In this document: piece by piece, positions 34,901-46,798 of the stretch
How positions within the stretch are numbered: the stretch's first letter is position 1
Layout: the number at the start of each line of letters is the position of its first letter
Source: Agapanthus africanus
Lineage: Eukaryota; Streptophyta; Magnoliopsida; Asparagales; Amaryllidaceae
Direction: 5' to 3'
NCBI GenBank assembly: GCA_030015575.1
Contig: CM057338.1
Span: 310,127,827-310,191,826, forward strand
DNA length: 64,000 nucleotides
The notes under the pieces: generated by a model
The model's input: the letters and a program-made list of their open reading frames with translations, nothing else
Told to the model about the DNA's origin: nothing
Database searches by the model: none
Position numbers and translations under genes: made by a program

Positions 34901-36178
34901 TTCGAACCTGCTGCTGTTTCTACGCCCGACAATGACTACGAGTGTTTCACTTTCTCGAACGATCTTAGCCACTCACCACCCGAGTTTGAATCCTTCGAAT
35001 TTCCGGATGAGTTACCTGAACCATCCAACTCGGTCGCTTACACTCATTTTGAACCTTTGCTGGAATCCTTTGAGTTCGAGACCTTTTCACCAATCTTGCC
35101 TTCAATCGTTTCGCCTTCAATCGTTTCGCCTCCAACGCTCGAACTCAAGCCTTTGCCGTCTCACCTTAAGTACGCTTACTTGGGTAAGAACGAGACCTTC
35201 CCTGTTATCATCTCGGCTTCTCTAGCTCCAGAGCAAGAGAAAGCCCTTCTTGCGGTCTTGCACAGCAATAGGCAAGCTTTTGGCTGGTCCATGGCGGACA
35301 TCAAGGGGATTAGTCCCCTGATCGTTGAACATCACATTCATGTGATGGATGATGCCAAACTAGCCAGGGATCCACAAAGGCGACTCAATCCAGTCATGAA
35401 GGAGGCTGTGAAAAAGGAAATCGTAAAGTGTCTGGATAGTGGTATCATTTACCCTATCTCTGATAGCCAATGGATTAGTCCCATTCACGTTGTCCCCAAG
35501 AAATCAGGCATAACGGTCATCACTAACGAGGCGAACGAGTTAATCCCTACTCGCACCCAAACTGGGTGGCGAGTATGCATCGATTACAGAAAACTCAACG
35601 CCGCAACGCGGAAGGACCGCTTTTCGCTACCTTTCATTGACCAAATGCTTGAACTATTGGCCGGACACGAGTACTACTGCTTTCTTGATGGCTACTCCGG
35701 CTATAATCAGATTCCCATCGCCTAAAAAGACCAGGACAAGACCACATTTACTTGTCCTTTCGGCACGTTTGCATATCGTCGCATGCCCTTTGGGTTATGC
35801 AATGCGCCCACTGCCTTCCAGCGGTGTATGATGGGAATCTTCTCAGACATGGTGGAAAAATTCCTGGAGATCTTCATGGACGATTTCTCCATCTTCGGCG
35901 ATTCCTTTAACGAGTGTTTGCTGCATCTCGACGCTGTCCTTACCCGATGTAAGGACAAGAACCTCACCTTGAATTGGGAGAAGTGTCACTTCATGGTGCG
36001 CGAAGGTATTGTCTTAGGACATATCATTTCGTAAAATGGCATAGAGGTTGACAAAGCAAAGATTGAGGTCATTTCCAATCTCCCTCCTCCCAGATGCGTC
36101 AGAGACATCCGAGCCTTCCTTGGCCATGCCGGTTTCTATAGACGGTTCATCAAGGACTTTAGCAAGATTGCTAGGCTC
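34901..36178 (+). pseudogene. A1 reverse transcriptase
   Basis: An acidic linker (about 34840-35170) leads into V-E-H-H-I-H-V and the catalytic domain: V-C-I-D-Y-R-K-L-N, F-L-D-G-Y-S-G-Y-N-Q, M-P-F-G-L-C-N-A-P and the active-site F-M-D-D in I-F-M-D-D-F-S-I-F. TAA stops lie at 35723-35725 and 36032-36034. All catalytic aspartates are kept and the frame never shifts. Confidence 0.9.
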
Positions 36179-36960
36179 TTGACTCTTCTACTGGCCAAGA
36201 ACAAGCCATTCGACTTTAACTCGAGCTGTGTGACTGCGTTCGAGTTATTAAAAAGCTCACTCACTTCTGCTCCCGTTCTTTCTTCACCTGACTGGACGCA
36301 CCCATTTGAGATTATGTGCGATGCATCCGACTTTGCCATCGGTGTTGTCCTTGGACAACACATCAACAAGATGCCGCACGTAATCTTTTATGCTAGCCGA
36401 ACCCTGAACGACGCCCAACTTAATTATACAACAACCGAGAAGGAATTCTTAGCTGTTGTATTTGCTTTAGAAAAGTTCAGGCCCTACCTCATCGGCTCTC
36501 CAGTCATTGTCTACACAGACCATTCTGCTCTGCGCCATCTTTTTGCGAAGAAAGATGTAAAATCTCGGCTGATACGTTGGATCCTCTTGCTTCAAGAATT
36601 TGACCTTGTCATCAAGGACAAAAGAGGATGTGAAAATGTAGTCGCCGACCATCTCTCACGACTTCCTTCTTCGCCGTCACTTCAAATTCCGATCAACGAC
36701 GTTTTTCCGGATGAACAACTCTTGACAGTATCTTGCGAACCCTGGTTCGCAGATATTGTAAACTATTTGGCCACAGAGTTACTATCGACTGAATGGTCAA
36801 GTCAGGACAGACTTCGATTCTTATCCCAAGTAAAACACTTTTACTGGGACGAACCCTATCTGTTCAAGTACTGTCCCGACCAGATTATTCGTCGGTGTAT
36901 CCCTGACGATGAATTCAAGAGTGTGCTGTCATTTTGCTATGACCAAGCATGTGGCGGGCA
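36179..36960 (+). pseudogene. A1 RNase H
   Basis: The catalytic acids are seen in [19 protein letters not shown] and V-Y-T-D-H-S-A-L, and the domain ends with V-V-A-D-H-L-S-R-L, all typical of gypsy elements. The frame is open through the whole domain, which removes template RNA after first-strand synthesis. Confidence 0.9.
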
Positions 36961-38032
36961 TTTTGGCCCCAGAAAGACAGCTGAGAAGATCTTGCAATGT
37001 GGTTTCTACTGGCCACAACTCTTCAAAGACGCTCATGACTATTGAAAGACTTGCTCCCGGTGCCAACACTTGGGCCGGATATCCAGGAGGAACGAGATGC
37101 CGCTCCAACCAATCGTGGTTGTGGAGATTTTCGACGTTTGGGGGATCGATTTCATGGGGCCGTTTCCCAGCTCTTTTGGGAACTTGTACATCCTTCTCGC
37201 TGCTGATTACGTCTCTAAATAGGTCAAGGCTGTGCCCAGCCAGACTAACGACAACAAGGTTGTCATTAGGTTTCTTAAAGAAAACATTTTCTCCCGGTTT
37301 GGGCACACCCGAGCGATCATTAGCGACAATGGAACTCATTTCTGCAATAAAACTTTCGAGGCCTTGATGCGGAAATATTCCATTAATCATAAGCTATCTA
37401 CGTCCTACCACCCCCAAACCTGTGGGCAAGCCGAAGTTTCAAATCGGCAAATCAAGCAGATACTGGAAAAGACGGTTTCCAAGAACCATAAGGATTGGTC
37501 GCTGAAACTCACTGATGCCCTTTGGGAATTTCGAACCGCTTATAAGACCGATCTTGGCATGTCTCCCTATCGGCTTTTGTACGGAAAGGCTTGCCACCTC
37601 CCTGTCGAAATAGAGCATCGCGCATTTTGGGCGATAAAGGAGCTAAATCTGTCTCTCGAAGATACGGGCAGCCATTGGAAGCTGCAGTTGAACGAATTGA
37701 GCGAGCTTAGGGATGAGTCTTACGATAACGCGTTTGTCGTTAAGAACCGAACGAAGGTGTTTCACGATAAACACCTTTTGCGCAAAACTTTCGTACCTGG
37801 TCAATAGGTACTGCTTTACGACATCTGGCTACACTTCCATCTAGGAAAGCTCAGATCACGCTGGAAAGGGCCGTATTTTGTGCGGAATGTATATCCGCTT
37901 GGCGCTGTGGATTTGGAGAATCCAAAGGACGGTTCATTTTTCAAAGTAAACGGACACCGACTAAAACCGTACCTTAGCGCCGAACCAACAAAGGAGCTCC
38001 TGGTCTTACAGGAGCCAGTTTACCCTGCATAA
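36961..38032 (+). pseudogene. A1 integrase
   Basis: The zinc-binding region includes [10 protein letters not shown] and C-S-R-C-Q. The catalytic core acids are in [18 protein letters not shown] and G-Q-A-E-V-S-N-R. The C-terminal part includes L-L-Y-D-I-W-L-H and W-K-G-P-Y-F-V. Stops lie at 37043 (TGA), 37220 (TAG) and 37805 (TAG). The natural end is TAA 38030-38032. No chromodomain is present, as expected for Athila. Confidence 0.9.
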
Positions 38033-39715
38033 TCTTCCTCTGCCTACCACCAAACTTCGGTTATCCAGCCAAGAACAGTGGACACTCTTCCAAATAAGTT
38101 TGGGGGTATGTATATACCATTTTGTATATATTTGTGGATATTCTTTTCCATTTTTACTATTTTTCTTTTCTTTAAAAAAAAATTGTGTATATCTAACCGA
38201 CAATTTTGACCCTTCAATGATCTCTTCATGCAATGACAGTGCGGACATTGTCCAGTTTAAGTTTGGGGGTACGCTCGGTACGCATTTCTAACCTTCGCAT
38301 TCATATGTATATGTTGCATCTGCATACTAAAATTCATAAAATCCATAAAAATCGGAAAATTTTCTAAAAACATAAAAACTTTTCTGTCAAGTTAGCTAGT
38401 GGGAGAACTCTGATTCAACATTTCAACGGTTTTATTTGATAAGATAAGAATAACTAAATCTTATTTTTAGATTTTGAAAACCTGAAAGATAACTCTCCTT
38501 TGAAGTTAACTATAGCTGATATACGTCTTTACATCACACTACACATGTCGTGAGTTTTGGAAATTAGATGACAAGTCTATTATGTCTAAAAACTTTTAAA
38601 TGGATAAATGATTTTCTGAGGATCAAATAGGTTTGTTCTGAAATAAGTAATATCAAGAATAGTTTATGAAGTGAAGTGAATATGAAGAAATGTTATTGAT
38701 GCCTTAATTGAAACTAAGTCTGAAAAATAACACATCTGGAACTTGATTGGAATGATTACACACCGAACCCACTAAACACGTCTTTTATCCAAAAAAATAA
38801 TTGAACTGCCGGTTATATCTCCGTTCACATTGAATCATCATGATTTTCACGCTAAATTGTCTTTTGTTTTTGGGCCTAGGTAACTTGAGTAATTAAGTCC
38901 GCTGGGGTGTCTCTACACCTAATGCCCTAAAGCCAACTGGTTTGGGTGCATTGGCCCAAAGCTCGTTAAGAAGCCTAGAAAGTCCAGATTAAAACAAAGT
39001 CAAGCAAGTGTTCTCTCCGAGTTAAAATTCCTAACGGTTCTTTGTGTGAGAATAATCTTGACAAAAGACAGGTTTTTATAAAAATATTTCTAGCGGAGAT
39101 ATGAAGGTTTTATTCTATGATAAAGACTATTGCACGTTCACAGAGGTGTGTATGAAATGAAAACAAGAAAAAGGTGGAGTGAAAAATAAGACCTAGTTTC
39201 CTGTTAAGGAAGATAGAAATTCTGAAGTTGAAACCTTACTGGAAAACGAAACTTGAAAAATACCTAACTCTTTATAAAAATTATGTGATCCTTTTAAAAT
39301 TTTTATCTGGGCTTTATTATATGACATGATGACTTTAATTGATCCTTCTGGAACTTAACGACACAATTTGCACTGCACGTAAAGACATATAAAATCTTAA
39401 GTTAAATAAGAAGCGAGGTGTGAAAAATAAAGGTTCGATAGTCTAGATTTAGGATAATAGAATTGTTATTTTCTGAAACAAAACTTTAGGGTTTGAATCA
39501 TAGTTATTTTGCAAAACTAGCTTGACCGGATTTTGTGGGTAGTATCCGCTGAAAACCCTCAGGAGAAAACACTCCTCATACTAGGGACACCTAGAGGTTT
39601 AACGGCTTGTTGCACATGCTCAGTACAATCGCGTTCCCTGCGAAAGTGAGGTTAGGTTTTTTTGTGAATAAATTGGGTTTGCTCGGGACGAGCAAATAAT
39701 AACTTTGGGGATATT
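38033..39715 (+). other. A1 3' non-coding region
   Basis: About 1.7 kb lie between integrase and the right LTR. Two AAGTTTGGGGGTA motifs (about 38096-38108 and 38259-38271) resemble the polypurine tract. The tract proper, AACTTTGGGGATAT, sits against the LTR at about 39701-39714. Many Athila members carry an envelope-like frame here; none longer than about 80 codons is visible. The sequence is AT-rich with scattered stops in all frames. Confidence 0.75.
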
Positions 39716-41315
39716 TGTTCATATCAGATTTTTGCATTTTTATACCGCCCAATTTTTATCACATTGCTTATCGGTAGGTACTCTTGAGCCGTGTTTGCTA
39801 GTCAATTGCAGGATACAGGTTCTCAGCTCTAAACAGTGAAATTCATGGAAAAGCACGACAAATTCCGGATTACTGCGAACCACAGATAAAACACGGGTCT
39901 CCGCTCTCCATCCGTATGTTGCCGCACACCAGTTTAATGGACAAAATGGCAAATCGATGTAATTTTCATGCACAAAGCTCAATGGCAACACAAGATCCAA
40001 CATATCTACGCGGAGCTCAAGAAAAATCATGACAAAAGATCCACATTACATCACCTTTTGTTCTGCTGAAATTCTGGAAATATTGTGAAGAGATTCTGAG
40101 AAACAACATATACCACACTGAAGAGTACTAAAAAGTAGGGAAAACCACCAAATTTCATGGCCTAACTCCACTAAAGGGCCGCGGTTCCGCGGCATAAGCA
40201 TGCTTAGGCAGCGGAACAGCGGTCGTACGGGCTCCGCAGTGGATGAAATTTCAGGGGTATTTTGGTCATTCTATATGGAGGCAGGTTGTTGCCCTAGGTT
40301 TCCAGTTCCCTGCCTATAAATAGTCCAGAACTTGCCAAAGCCAAGGGTGCTTATTCTTGTATTTAGATTTTAGAATACATGTTGTTGTTCTTCTTCCTCT
40401 TCTCATCTCTTCTCCATTAAAACCTTGTAGTGAGCTTTTGTGAGTGAAGTGATGAATAAAGGGTTCTTTTTGTTACCATGCTTGTCTTATTGTTAATTAT
40501 AATTGCTTTTATTTTTCATTTTCTAATCTAGTTGTTTTTATTTGTTGTTTGTTTCTTTCTTGTTCTCTTTTTCTTTATCCTTAAACAACAATGATGCTTA
40601 ATCTTGATCCTTGCCAAAGTGAGTTCTCAAATAGCTAGTTGTAATTTTCTAACCTCTTTCTTTCTATCTTCCTCCTTTTGTTTTATTTTCTTTTTCTTAT
40701 AATGGGTGAGTAGCTTTCATACTTGTTAGGGTAGGATAAGGAAAGTTTGAGAGAAGTAAATCTCTCTCACTCTTTTCTTGCCCAACATCTTAATTCGGAC
40801 TCCCGTTAATTGAACCACAATCCGCTCCCTACGGCACCCTATCCTACATGATAGCGGTGATTCCTTAGTGAGACTGGTTGTGGTTGAATTAACCGGAGGT
40901 TAAGGCTAAGAGCCAAGAACGGACGGACAAGCACCAAAAGGAAGAACTTATGCGTTGGAAAGTCTAGCTTATACTCGCAAGTTCCTTCCTAGTCGTGCTA
41001 ATCCCCGTTGTTGCCGATTACCGTAACACCGATATATTAAGAGTGGCAACGAAAGAAGTGAGCGACTCCTAACTAAAACTAACCTAATTCTAACCCTAAC
41101 AAGCTCTCTTTATATATCATTTTAGCATATAGTTAATCACAAACAAATCTGGACATTTGGACTTAACTCGTTAAAGCACATAGAAAAAGACTCCCATCTC
41201 TCTGCAGACTCGTTAAAGCACATAGAAAAAGACGACCCGTACTCAACCGGTTAGCTACAAGCGAAACCGTCTTGATTGCGGTAATTAACTAAGCACGCAA
41301 AAACTCTATCAATCA
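39716..41315 (+). repeat. A1 right LTR (3' LTR), 1600 bp
   Basis: It matches 29321-30891 closely and includes the GC-box module (40177-40221) and the TATA box (40314-40323). It is longer than its mate mainly because ACTCGTTAAAGCACATAGAA and the following bases are present twice (about 41164-41191 and 41207-41232). Confidence 0.95.
40177..40221. repeat. Paired GC-box module, A1 right LTR
   Basis: Same sequence as the left LTR copy at 29782-29826; only bases just outside box 2 differ. Confidence 0.8.
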
Positions 41316-41320
41316 AGCTG
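41316..41320. repeat. Target-site duplication of A1, right (AGCTG)
   Basis: Second copy of the duplication; the G2 LTR resumes directly after it. Confidence 0.95.
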
Positions 41321-41812
41321 CTTGGTTGATTTCGGCCAGACGTAAAAAGGGGGGAGAGTGGGGAAATGTGTGGAAAATTCTACACAAAAAGTCTTTCGTA
41401 AGCTCATTTAATGCTCTCACATCAATTTTTACAAAAAAAACCCATTTTAATTCATTTTTAAACCATAAAATAACTAGACTTGAAATGTTTTGATAAAATT
41501 TTTGTTAACACTAGATTTTAGTTTATAATGGTTCCTAAGTGTGCAATTTACCCATTTAAATTTGTATTTATCACTAATTTAATGTATTTTTAAAAGCTTA
41601 AAATAATATTAAAAATAATTAATTAAGGAATTTTTTTTAAATAACTAGAGATTTTTAAGTGACAATTTATTAACCAATTTCTAGCAATATCTTATCTAAA
41701 TTTTGTATAATTAGGTCTATATTGAAAAATAATTATTTTGACTTTTTACGGAAAAGACTGTTTATTTTACTGATTATCGAAAAACTGCCTAAAAGATTTT
41801 CGAAGTGTTACA
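41316..41812 (-). repeat. G2 left LTR, second part
   Basis: It matches 49372-49870 of the right LTR and ends GAAGTGTTACA. The polypurine tract TTTAAGGGGGGAAGAC (minus strand) lies at 41813-41828. Confidence 0.93.
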
Positions 41813-41828
41813 GTCTTCCCCCCTTAAA
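41813..41828 (-). promoter_or_regulatory. G2 polypurine tract
   Basis: The minus strand reads TTTAAGGGGGGAAGAC directly before the LTR start TGTAACAC. It primes plus-strand synthesis. G3 has an almost identical tract at 25786-25801. Confidence 0.88.
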
Positions 41829-41853
41829 CAAATTCGGTCCCCGAATATAGAAT

Positions 41854-42966
41854 TCAACTACGCGTACCTTCAAAAAGATGGGGATATTTCTTCATCGTCT
41901 CATCCTCGGTCTCCCAGGTGACATCCTCGCTGTTCGGGCCACGCCAAAGAACCTTGACGGACGGTATAACCTTCGACCTCAATTTCTTCACCTGCCGATC
42001 CAAAATGACCACCGGCTGCTTGGTGAATGAAAGATCGCACTCTAGTTGGATTGTCTGGTGCTGAATCACATGGGAAGGATCATAAAGGTACTTGCGGAGC
42101 ATCGAAACATGGAACACGGGGTGAACATCGGGGAAGCTGGGCGGAAGGGCTAACTGATAACCCACCGAACCAACACGCTTTAGGATCTCGAAGGGACCAA
42201 CATATCTAGGACTAATCTTCCCTTTCCACCCAAATCTCATCACACCCTTTATCGGAGAGACCCTCAGGAAAACATGATCGCCAACAGCGAACTCGAGTCG
42301 GCGACGACGCCTGTCAGCATATGATTTCTGCCTACTCTGGGCCGCTCTCATCCTGTCCCGAATCAGCTGTATCTTTTCGGTCGTCTCCTGAACGATCTGC
42401 GGCCCCAAAATACTGCTCTCCCTGAGCTTTGTCCAACATACGGGTGATCGACATTTCCTCCTATATAAAGCCTCGAAAGGGGTCATCTGAATCGTCTCCT
42501 GGAAGCTATTATTGTAGGAGAACTCGATCAAGGGCAAATGGCTATCCCAGCTACCACCGAAGTCTAAAACACAAGCTCTGAGCATGTCCTCAAGAGTCTG
42601 AATAGTACGCTCTGACTGACCGTCGGTCTGCGGATGAAAAGCTGTGCTAAAATTCAATCGGGTGCCCAAAGCCTCCTGAAGTTTTTGCCATAATCGGCTG
42701 GTAAACTGGGTGCCCCGGTCGGACACAATGCAAGTTGGGACGCCATGCAGTCGCACGATCTCATCAATATAAACCTGGGCGTACTGAGCAAATCCAAAAG
42801 TGGTCTTCACTGGCAGAAAGTGAGCCGCTTTCGTCAGTCGATCTACAATCACCCAAATAGAGTCATACCCTCGACTGGTCCTGGGTAGACCCACAATGAA
42901 GTCCATGGAGACCTGTTCCCACTTCCACTCAAGGATGGGCAAAGGCTGTAACTTGCCGGCTGGCCT
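41854..42966 (-). pseudogene. G2 integrase with chromodomain
   Basis: The frame holds 362 codons from the M-P-I-L-E-W-K-W-E-Q segment to the natural stop. Core acids are in M-D-F-I-V-G-L-P, I-V-S-D-R-G-T-Q-F and D-G-Q-S-E-R-T. A C-terminal V-G-P-F-E-I-L module follows. The chromodomain (P-V-V-I-L-D-R, V-K-V-L-W-R, V-T-W-E-T-E-D-E) is complete, placing G2 among chromoviruses (Tekay/Del group by inference). A TAA at 42967-42969 separates it from the zinc-binding part. Confidence 0.92.
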
Positions 42967-43941
42967 TTAGTGCTCGGCCTTGACTTGCTGACAAGTCAGG
43001 AATCTTGATACAAAGTCTGTAACATCCTTCTTCATCCCGTCCCACCAGTAAACCTCTCTCAAATCACGGTACATCTTGGTGGAACCTGGATGCACACTGT
43101 ACACTGATCTATGTGCCTCCTCAAGAATGTCACGCCTCAGTCCCTCAGAATCTGGTACACACAGTCGAGTCTCAAATCGAAGTATCCCCTGATCATCAAT
43201 CACGAACTCGGAAACTCTGCCCTGCCGAATCTGCTCAATAATCTCTAAAATATGGGCATCACCAGACTGTGCCTCGCGGATACGGTCAAGTAACTGTGGG
43301 CGTGCTCTGAAATGGGCCAGCTGTCCCCCTGTAGGAGTAAAATCGAATTGCACTCTGCTGTCACATAACACCTGCCAATCCGCCGTCGACTGCATCTGTA
43401 CTGCGCTCAAACAAGATAAGCTACCTCCGGGCCTCCTACTCAAAGCATCTGCTACCACATTCGTCTTGCCCGGATGGTATAGAATCTCGCAGTCATAATC
43501 TTTCACCAACTCCATCCAACAGCGCTGTCTCAGATTTAAATCTCGCTGTTGAAAAATATACTTCAAGCTATTGTGGTCAGTGAATATCTGGCACGACTCG
43601 CCGTATAGGTAATATCTCCATATCTTAAGTGCAAACACCACTGCAGCCATCTCTAAATCATGAGTGGGGTAGTTCTGTTCGTGTTTCATCAACTGATGAG
43701 AAGCATACGCGATAACTCTGTCGTGCTGCATCAATACACAGCCCAGCCCCACTCGAGAAGCATCACAATATACCAAAAAACAGCCCAATCCTTAAGGCAA
43801 TGATAACACTGGTGCAGTAGTCAGACGAGTCTTCAACTGTTGGAATCTATCCTCACATGCCTCAGTCCAATCAAAAGGAACCCCTTTTCGGGTAAACCCA
43901 TTCAACGGAGCAGCAATACGGGAGAAATCCTGGACAAAACG
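42967..43941 (-). pseudogene. G2 RNase H and integrase zinc-binding region
   Basis: RNase H has [27 protein letters not shown] and V-V-A-D-A-L-S-R-R. The start of the integrase follows ([19 protein letters not shown]). A TAA at 43792-43794 precedes RNase H and another at 42967-42969 ends the segment. Both are in frame with the rest of pol. Confidence 0.9.
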
Positions 43942-44823
43942 TCAATAATAACCGGCCAGACCTAAAAAGCTGCGAACCTCTGTAACTGATACCGGTCTGG
44001 GCCAACGCTGAACTGCCTCTATCTTCTTCGGGTCCACACAAATACCATCTCTCGTCACCACATGACCCAAGAAGTCGACACTGTCTAGCCAGAATGCACA
44101 CTTGGAAAATTTGGCGAACAGCTGATGCTCCCTCAAAGTCTGTAATGTGATACGCAAGTGCTGCTCTTGCTCCTCCCGGCTCCGAGAATATACCAAGATG
44201 TTGTCAATGAAAACAATGATGAACTGATCAAGATACGGCCTGAATACACGGTTCATCAAGTCCATAAATGCTGCTAGGGCATTGGTGAGCCCAAACGACA
44301 TCACCAAGAACTCATAATGACCATAACGTGTACGGAAAGCGGTCTTCGGAATATCCTCCTTCCGAACCCGCAACTGGTGATAACCAGACCTTAAATCAAC
44401 CTTCGAGAAATACCCTGCACCTTGGAGCTGATCGAATAAGTCGTCAATGCGGGGTAGGGGATATCTGTTCCGCACAGTAACCTGGTTCAGCTGACGATAA
44501 TCAATGCATAAGCGTATACTGCCGTCCTTCTTCTTAACAAACAGGACAGGAGCACCCCAAGGTGACACACTCAGTTGGATAAGCCCCTTATCCAGCAAGT
44601 CCTGCAACTGATCCTTCAGCTCTCTAAGCTCCGCCGGGGCCATCCGATAAGGCGGTATAGAGATAGGCCCCGAGCCGGGGATCAAGTCAATGCAGAACTC
44701 AATCTCACGCTTTGACGGCAGACCAGGTAGCTCGTCAGGGAATACATCAGGAAACTCTGTCACAACAGGGACCTGGTCCAACGGATCCTCTGTGGCGCTA
44801 GTATCACAAACATAGGCTAAGAA
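43942..44823 (-). pseudogene. G2 reverse transcriptase with altered active site
   Basis: The motifs are [18 protein letters not shown], and V-F-I-D-N-I-L-V-Y, where the second aspartate of the F-I-D-D active site is Asn (codon at 44200-44202, a G-to-A change in sense). A TGA at 43942-43944 truncates it after the G-L-A-G-Y-Y segment. Loss of the second catalytic aspartate alone should abolish polymerase activity. Confidence 0.9.
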
Positions 44824-45306
44824 TCACTGACACCCTTTCCGCAAGAGCTGACCAGCGCGAAAAGAAGAAATCAAGCTAGGAAGGGCAACACTACGATCTC
44901 CCTGAATAAAAAGAACCGGCTCACCAGGAAAACTAAATCTGACTGTCTTCTCACGGCAGTCCACAGATGCATAACAGGTGGCTAGCCAGTCCATACCAAG
45001 AAGAACGTCGAAGTCTAGCATATCAAGGAGAATCAAATCAACTGAAGAATCCCTCTCCCCGATACGAACAGGACACGATCGGTACACAACACGAGCAACA
45101 AACGACTCGCTTACCAGAGTAATAACGACAAGCGGCTGATCTAACGAAGAAGACTCTCGGCCCAACCTCGGTGCAAAGTATGTGGATACATAGGAATGTG
45201 TGGAGCCTGGATCAATTAATACCCGTGCATCAAAAGAACATACTGGCAGAGTACCTGTCACAACAGCATTGGATGCCTGTGCATCATGAGGAGTCAACGC
45301 AAACAC
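44824..45306 (-). pseudogene. G2 aspartic protease
   Basis: The active-site segment is V-L-I-D-P-G-S-T-H-S-Y: the catalytic aspartate is present but the usual Ser/Thr after it is Pro. D-V-L-L-G-M-D-W-L matches the retropepsin C-terminal hydrophobic-G motif. It ends with a TGA at 44824-44826 in frame with reverse transcriptase. Confidence 0.85.
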
Positions 45307-46563
45307 TCGGGCCTGTCCACCACTAATAGCTGGCTGTCCTCTGCCTCTACCTCTGCCTCTGCCTCTGTCTCTGTCGCCTTATCCTCTCTGAATAGGACCG
45401 CCACGCCCACGACCTGTAGGAGCATCTACCTGGTGTGGAGCCTCATCAGGGGTAGGAAGTAGAGCTCTCTGAGGAGGTGGTGAAGGTGGTAAGGTCACAT
45501 ATGGCACTGTTGCCGCACCCTGGCACCCCATGATACAGTCTCTGATACGATGGTACTGACTCCCGCACCGGAAACATCCTGGCGACGACTGCTGGGTCTG
45601 CGGATATGAACCAAATAACTAACCCCGTCTCAATCCTCTGCCGCCACCATCTTCCGGAAAAAATCTATCATGGTGTCTACCCATCTGCCGCTGAACTGGC
45701 GTATCAGTACGAATTCTCTTCAACCCAGAAATGACCGGAGTCTCAGAAATGCGCTCCTCCAAAAGTAAGGCTGCATCCATCACGGCTGCGTATGTTTCAA
45801 AGTGCTAGGTGCCGATGGCAAGGAATAGCTGTGTATCAAGTCCTCGCACAAACCTCTTTATTCTCTTCTCTTCCGTGTCTACTAGGTACGGAGCATAACG
45901 GGACAACTGAGTAAACTGTATATCATACTCGGACATTGTCATCCCAGGAGTCTTGCGCAAAGACTCAAAACTATGGGCTCGAGCATCTCGGACACTCTCC
46001 GGAAGAAAACGGGCAAGAAATGCAGCGGTGAACTCGTCCCAAGTCATATGAGGTAGACCTATAGCTCGGCCTCTCTCTACTGAATCGTACCACGTCTGGG
46101 CAAGGCCTTCTAGACGAAAACTCGCGAACTCCACCCATATATCATCAGAACACCTCAAAGAACGGCAAATCCTAGCCATCCTATCAAGAAATGCCTGCGG
46201 GTCCTCTGTCGCATCCATTCCGGTAAAAGCTGGAGGTCACAGCCTCATAAACTCCTGTAGTGATACGGGGATAGTCACAGTAGTAGCAGGAGCAACCATC
46301 TAGGCAGCAGGTACAATCATGGTCTGTGCAGTGGGAGGAACGTCCTCGGATCTCTATGCCCGACTGGACTCAACTAAACATCCCATCATCTGTCGTAACT
46401 CCAGCATAACGGCCTCTAATCTGGCAATACGGTCTGGAAAAGGCGGATCAATCTTACCCTGAGGGGTAGGCGTATCATCCCGCTCGATCCTCGCCTCAGA
46501 CGAGCCCACTCGAAGCTCATCCCTTGCGGTAGCCCACTGAGCTCTCGTAGTCTTTGGCGGCAT
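45307..46563 (-). pseudogene. G2 gag
   Basis: The start is placed at the M-P-P-K-T-T-R ATG (46561-46563), the usual start in this group; an in-frame ATG 12 codons upstream (46597-46599) is possible. The gag domain has D-P-Q-A-F-L-D-R-M, F-R-L-E-G-L-A-Q-T-W-Y and W-D-E-F-T-A-A-F-L-A-R-F-L-P. A CCHC knuckle CFRCGSQYHRIRDC follows, then an Arg-Gly repeat tail. In-frame stops lie at 46354, 46300, 46237, 45805, 45619 and 45379. The role is capsid formation and RNA binding. Confidence 0.88.
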
Positions 46564-46798
46564 CGAAGCTGGAATAAGAAACAGGAGCGATAAGAACATT
46601 GCGATTGAATCAAGGGATGCATGGAATCAAGGAGGAAACACAAGCAATTATGTCCTAAGGTCAATTAGGCGGAGTACCGTATTGTAAGTATGCAGAGGAA
46701 CATACCCACGCTACGCCACTCTGCTTAAGTCACCTACTCCATCTACCAAGGGTCGTCCTACACTCAGAAAGATAAAACCTACGCTCTGATACCAACTT
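46564..46798 (-). promoter_or_regulatory. G2 leader with primer-binding site
   Basis: The minus strand has TTGGTATCAGAGC two bases inside the LTR end (about 46784-46796), complementary to the 3' end of initiator tRNA-Met. The rest of the leader closely resembles the G3 leader at about 51930-52140. Confidence 0.88.

Larger units (their letters stand above)
29321..41315 (+). mobile_element. A1: Athila-like Ty3/gypsy element nested in G2
   Basis: The element is 11995 bp, flanked by AGCTG, with LTRs at 29321-30891 and 39716-41315. The primer-binding site TGGCGCCGTTGCCGGGGA is complementary to tRNA-Asp, typical of Athila. A 1.2-kb leader, a 5.9-kb gag-pol frame and a 1.7-kb non-coding 3' region follow. 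No envelope-like frame is seen in the 3' region. Seven stop codons but no frameshift break gag-pol. Confidence 0.96.

Noticed and set aside
36909..37390. 150-codon frames on both strands over the A1 integrase
   Set aside because: The in-frame integrase with its catalytic residues explains the region; these are out-of-frame shadows.
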